Below are positions 63,107 through 64,000 of a stretch of DNA of 64,000 bases, in pieces. Under the pieces are notes generated by a model. It had not been told where the DNA came from, ran no database searches, and worked only from the letters and a program-made list of their open reading frames with translations. The DNA is from Paraburkholderia aromaticivorans. Its GTDB lineage: Bacteria; Pseudomonadota; Gammaproteobacteria; Burkholderiales; Burkholderiaceae. Where the stretch lies: contig NZ_CP022990.1 of NCBI RefSeq assembly GCF_002278075.1, positions 1,488,001-1,552,000 on the forward strand, given 5' to 3'. A program made the position numbers and the translations under genes. Numbering within the stretch: the stretch's first letter is position 1; each line of letters begins with the position of its first letter.

Positions 63107-63814
63107 CTACTTCCACAAGGTGCGGCCGAAAAACGTCAGCGTGCGATCCCACGCCATTTGCGACCACACCGGATCGAACTGCGTTCTCGCAATACGGCCC
63201 GGGCCGACGGCCTGTTCGTTGGCGAACCCGTGGTGCGCGAGATAACGGTGGAACTCGACGTCCACATTCACGCCCTTCAGTTTGCTTTCCAGTGCATCGA
63301 CCGTTTCTGCCGTGAAAAACTCGTCTTGCGTGGCCCAATGACCGATCAGCGGCACCTTGATTTTCGACGGGTCGACATACTCCAGCGGAGGAAAGCCGTA
63401 CCAGACCACCCCGGCCGACACTTCGGGAACATTGCACAGCGCGAGCAAGGTCAGCGCGCCACCCATGCAAAAGCCCGTCACGCCGACCTTTGCCGCAGAC
63501 TGCTTCAGATACTGGGCCGCGCCGCGCACATCCTGCGTGGCCGCGTCGCCGAAATCGAGCCCGTCGAGCAGATGGTGAGCCTCCGCCTCTTCCACCGTGG
63601 TCTTACCGCGAAAGAGATCGGGCACCAGCGCCAGATAACCGGCCTGCGCGAGCCGGTCCGCCACGCCGCGAATCTGGTCGTTCACGCCCCACCACTCCTG
63701 AATCACGACGATGCCGGGCGCGCCCTCCAGCTTCTGCGGCTTGGCCAGATAGCCCTGGATCTGCTGGCCATCGGGGCGGCTGAACGTGATCATCGAACCT
63801 GCTGCCTGTGTCAT
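63107..63814 (-). CDS. Dienelactone hydrolase family protein
   Basis: A 235-aa alpha/beta hydrolase with the thiol nucleophile C116 in GFCMGG, E40 (IQEWWG) that activates it, and the catalytic His in AHHGFAN. These are typical of dienelactone hydrolases of chlorocatechol/aromatic degradation. No catechol genes are adjacent, so the natural substrate is open. Confidence 0.94.
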   Translation of the reverse strand: MTQAAGSMITFSRPDGQQIQGYLAKPQKLEGAPGIVVIQEWWGVNDQIRGVADRLAQAGYLALVPDLFRGKTTVEEAEAHHLLDGLDFGDAATQDVRGAAQYLKQSAAKVGVTGFCMGGALTLLALCNVPEVSAGVVWYGFPPLEYVDPSKIKVPLIGHWATQDEFFTAETVDALESKLKGVNVDVEFHRYLAHHGFANEQAVGPGRIARTQFDPVWSQMAWDRTLTFFGRTLWK

Positions 63815-63905
63815 GAGTTGCTCCTCGAAGTAGACGAAGCCGCTAGCATAGCGCCAGTGCGGACGGTTCTGCTGACTCGGCGCCAGCGCAGCCCGATCGG
63901 TGCGA

Positions 63906-64000
63906 TCAGTAGGATTTGTAGGGAAGAAATTTGCCGCTCAGCACCACCTTGACGCGATCGCCGTTCGGATTCGGCTCACGCTCGATATCCATCGAAAAGT
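63906..64000 (-). CDS. C-terminus of a gene running off the right edge
   Basis: Thirty residues of a minus-strand gene end at TGA 63906-63908: MDIEREPNPNGDRVKVVLSG, then KFLPYKSY. The start lies beyond the window. Not recognised. Confidence 0.7.
   Translation of the reverse strand, partial: FSMDIEREPNPNGDRVKVVLSGKFLPYKSY

Overview
The window is about 64 kb of GC-rich DNA. It looks like a chromosome or replicon arm from a Burkholderia/Paraburkholderia-type betaproteobacterium. Signs of this are the braR-rsaL-braI quorum-sensing locus, the large share of LysR and ABC-transporter genes, dense short catabolic operons, and many Burkholderia-style hypothetical proteins. The genus is an inference from gene content; no rRNA, tRNA, CRISPR array or complete insertion sequence was seen.

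Layout. 0.3-1.6 kb: a small hypothetical gene and an atypical SDR. 1.7-9.8 kb: a minus-strand sugar-acid catabolic cluster (DapA-like enzyme, SMP-30 lactonase, PotABCD-type ABC importer, IlvD/Edd aldonate dehydratase). Candidate FadR-type operators lie upstream of its two transcription units and upstream of a GntR gene at 12.9 kb. 10.3-12.1 kb: braR, rsaL and braI with a lux box. 13.1-14.7 kb: a universal stress protein and an FNR-type regulator, with FNR-box-like sites. 14.9-16.2 kb: an orphan EgtB-like sulfoxide synthase. 16.2-17.8 kb: a gene-poor stretch and a PAP2 phosphatase. 18.1-23.0 kb: a tight four-gene operon of exported proteins of unknown role, the best candidate here for an undescribed envelope system.

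23.5-29.0 kb: a cobalt-type nitrile hydratase operon with COG0523 GTPase, DUF1097 membrane protein, beta and alpha subunits, activator, NiCoT cobalt transporter and a GlxA/AraC regulator. 29.8-31.9 kb: Tat-exported epoxide hydrolase and a cysteine hydrolase. 32.0-32.5 kb: two translationally coupled small genes of unknown function. 32.8-38.5 kb: a ribose-type ABC importer with ribokinase and a sugar isomerase/epimerase, with two tandem 34-bp palindromes inside; a divergent LysR gene follows. 39.6-43.6 kb: a nitrilase-superfamily protein that has lost its catalytic Cys, LysR, PhyH dioxygenase and a PEP-mutase/isocitrate-lyase-type enzyme.

43.8-49.5 kb: two small hypotheticals, a patatin lipase, an SDR without catalytic Tyr, a tautomerase, nitronate monooxygenase and divergent LysR. 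49.7-52.0 kb: an organic-peroxide stress block (ohr, small exported protein, msrA, ohrR) with three matching palindromic OhrR operators. 52.1-64 kb: glycosyltransferase 9, MFS exporter, orphan sugar-binding protein, LRR protein kinase, O6-alkylguanine methyltransferase, small conserved protein, GNAT, amidohydrolase, secreted lipase/esterase, dienelactone hydrolase, and the 3' end of one more gene at the right edge.
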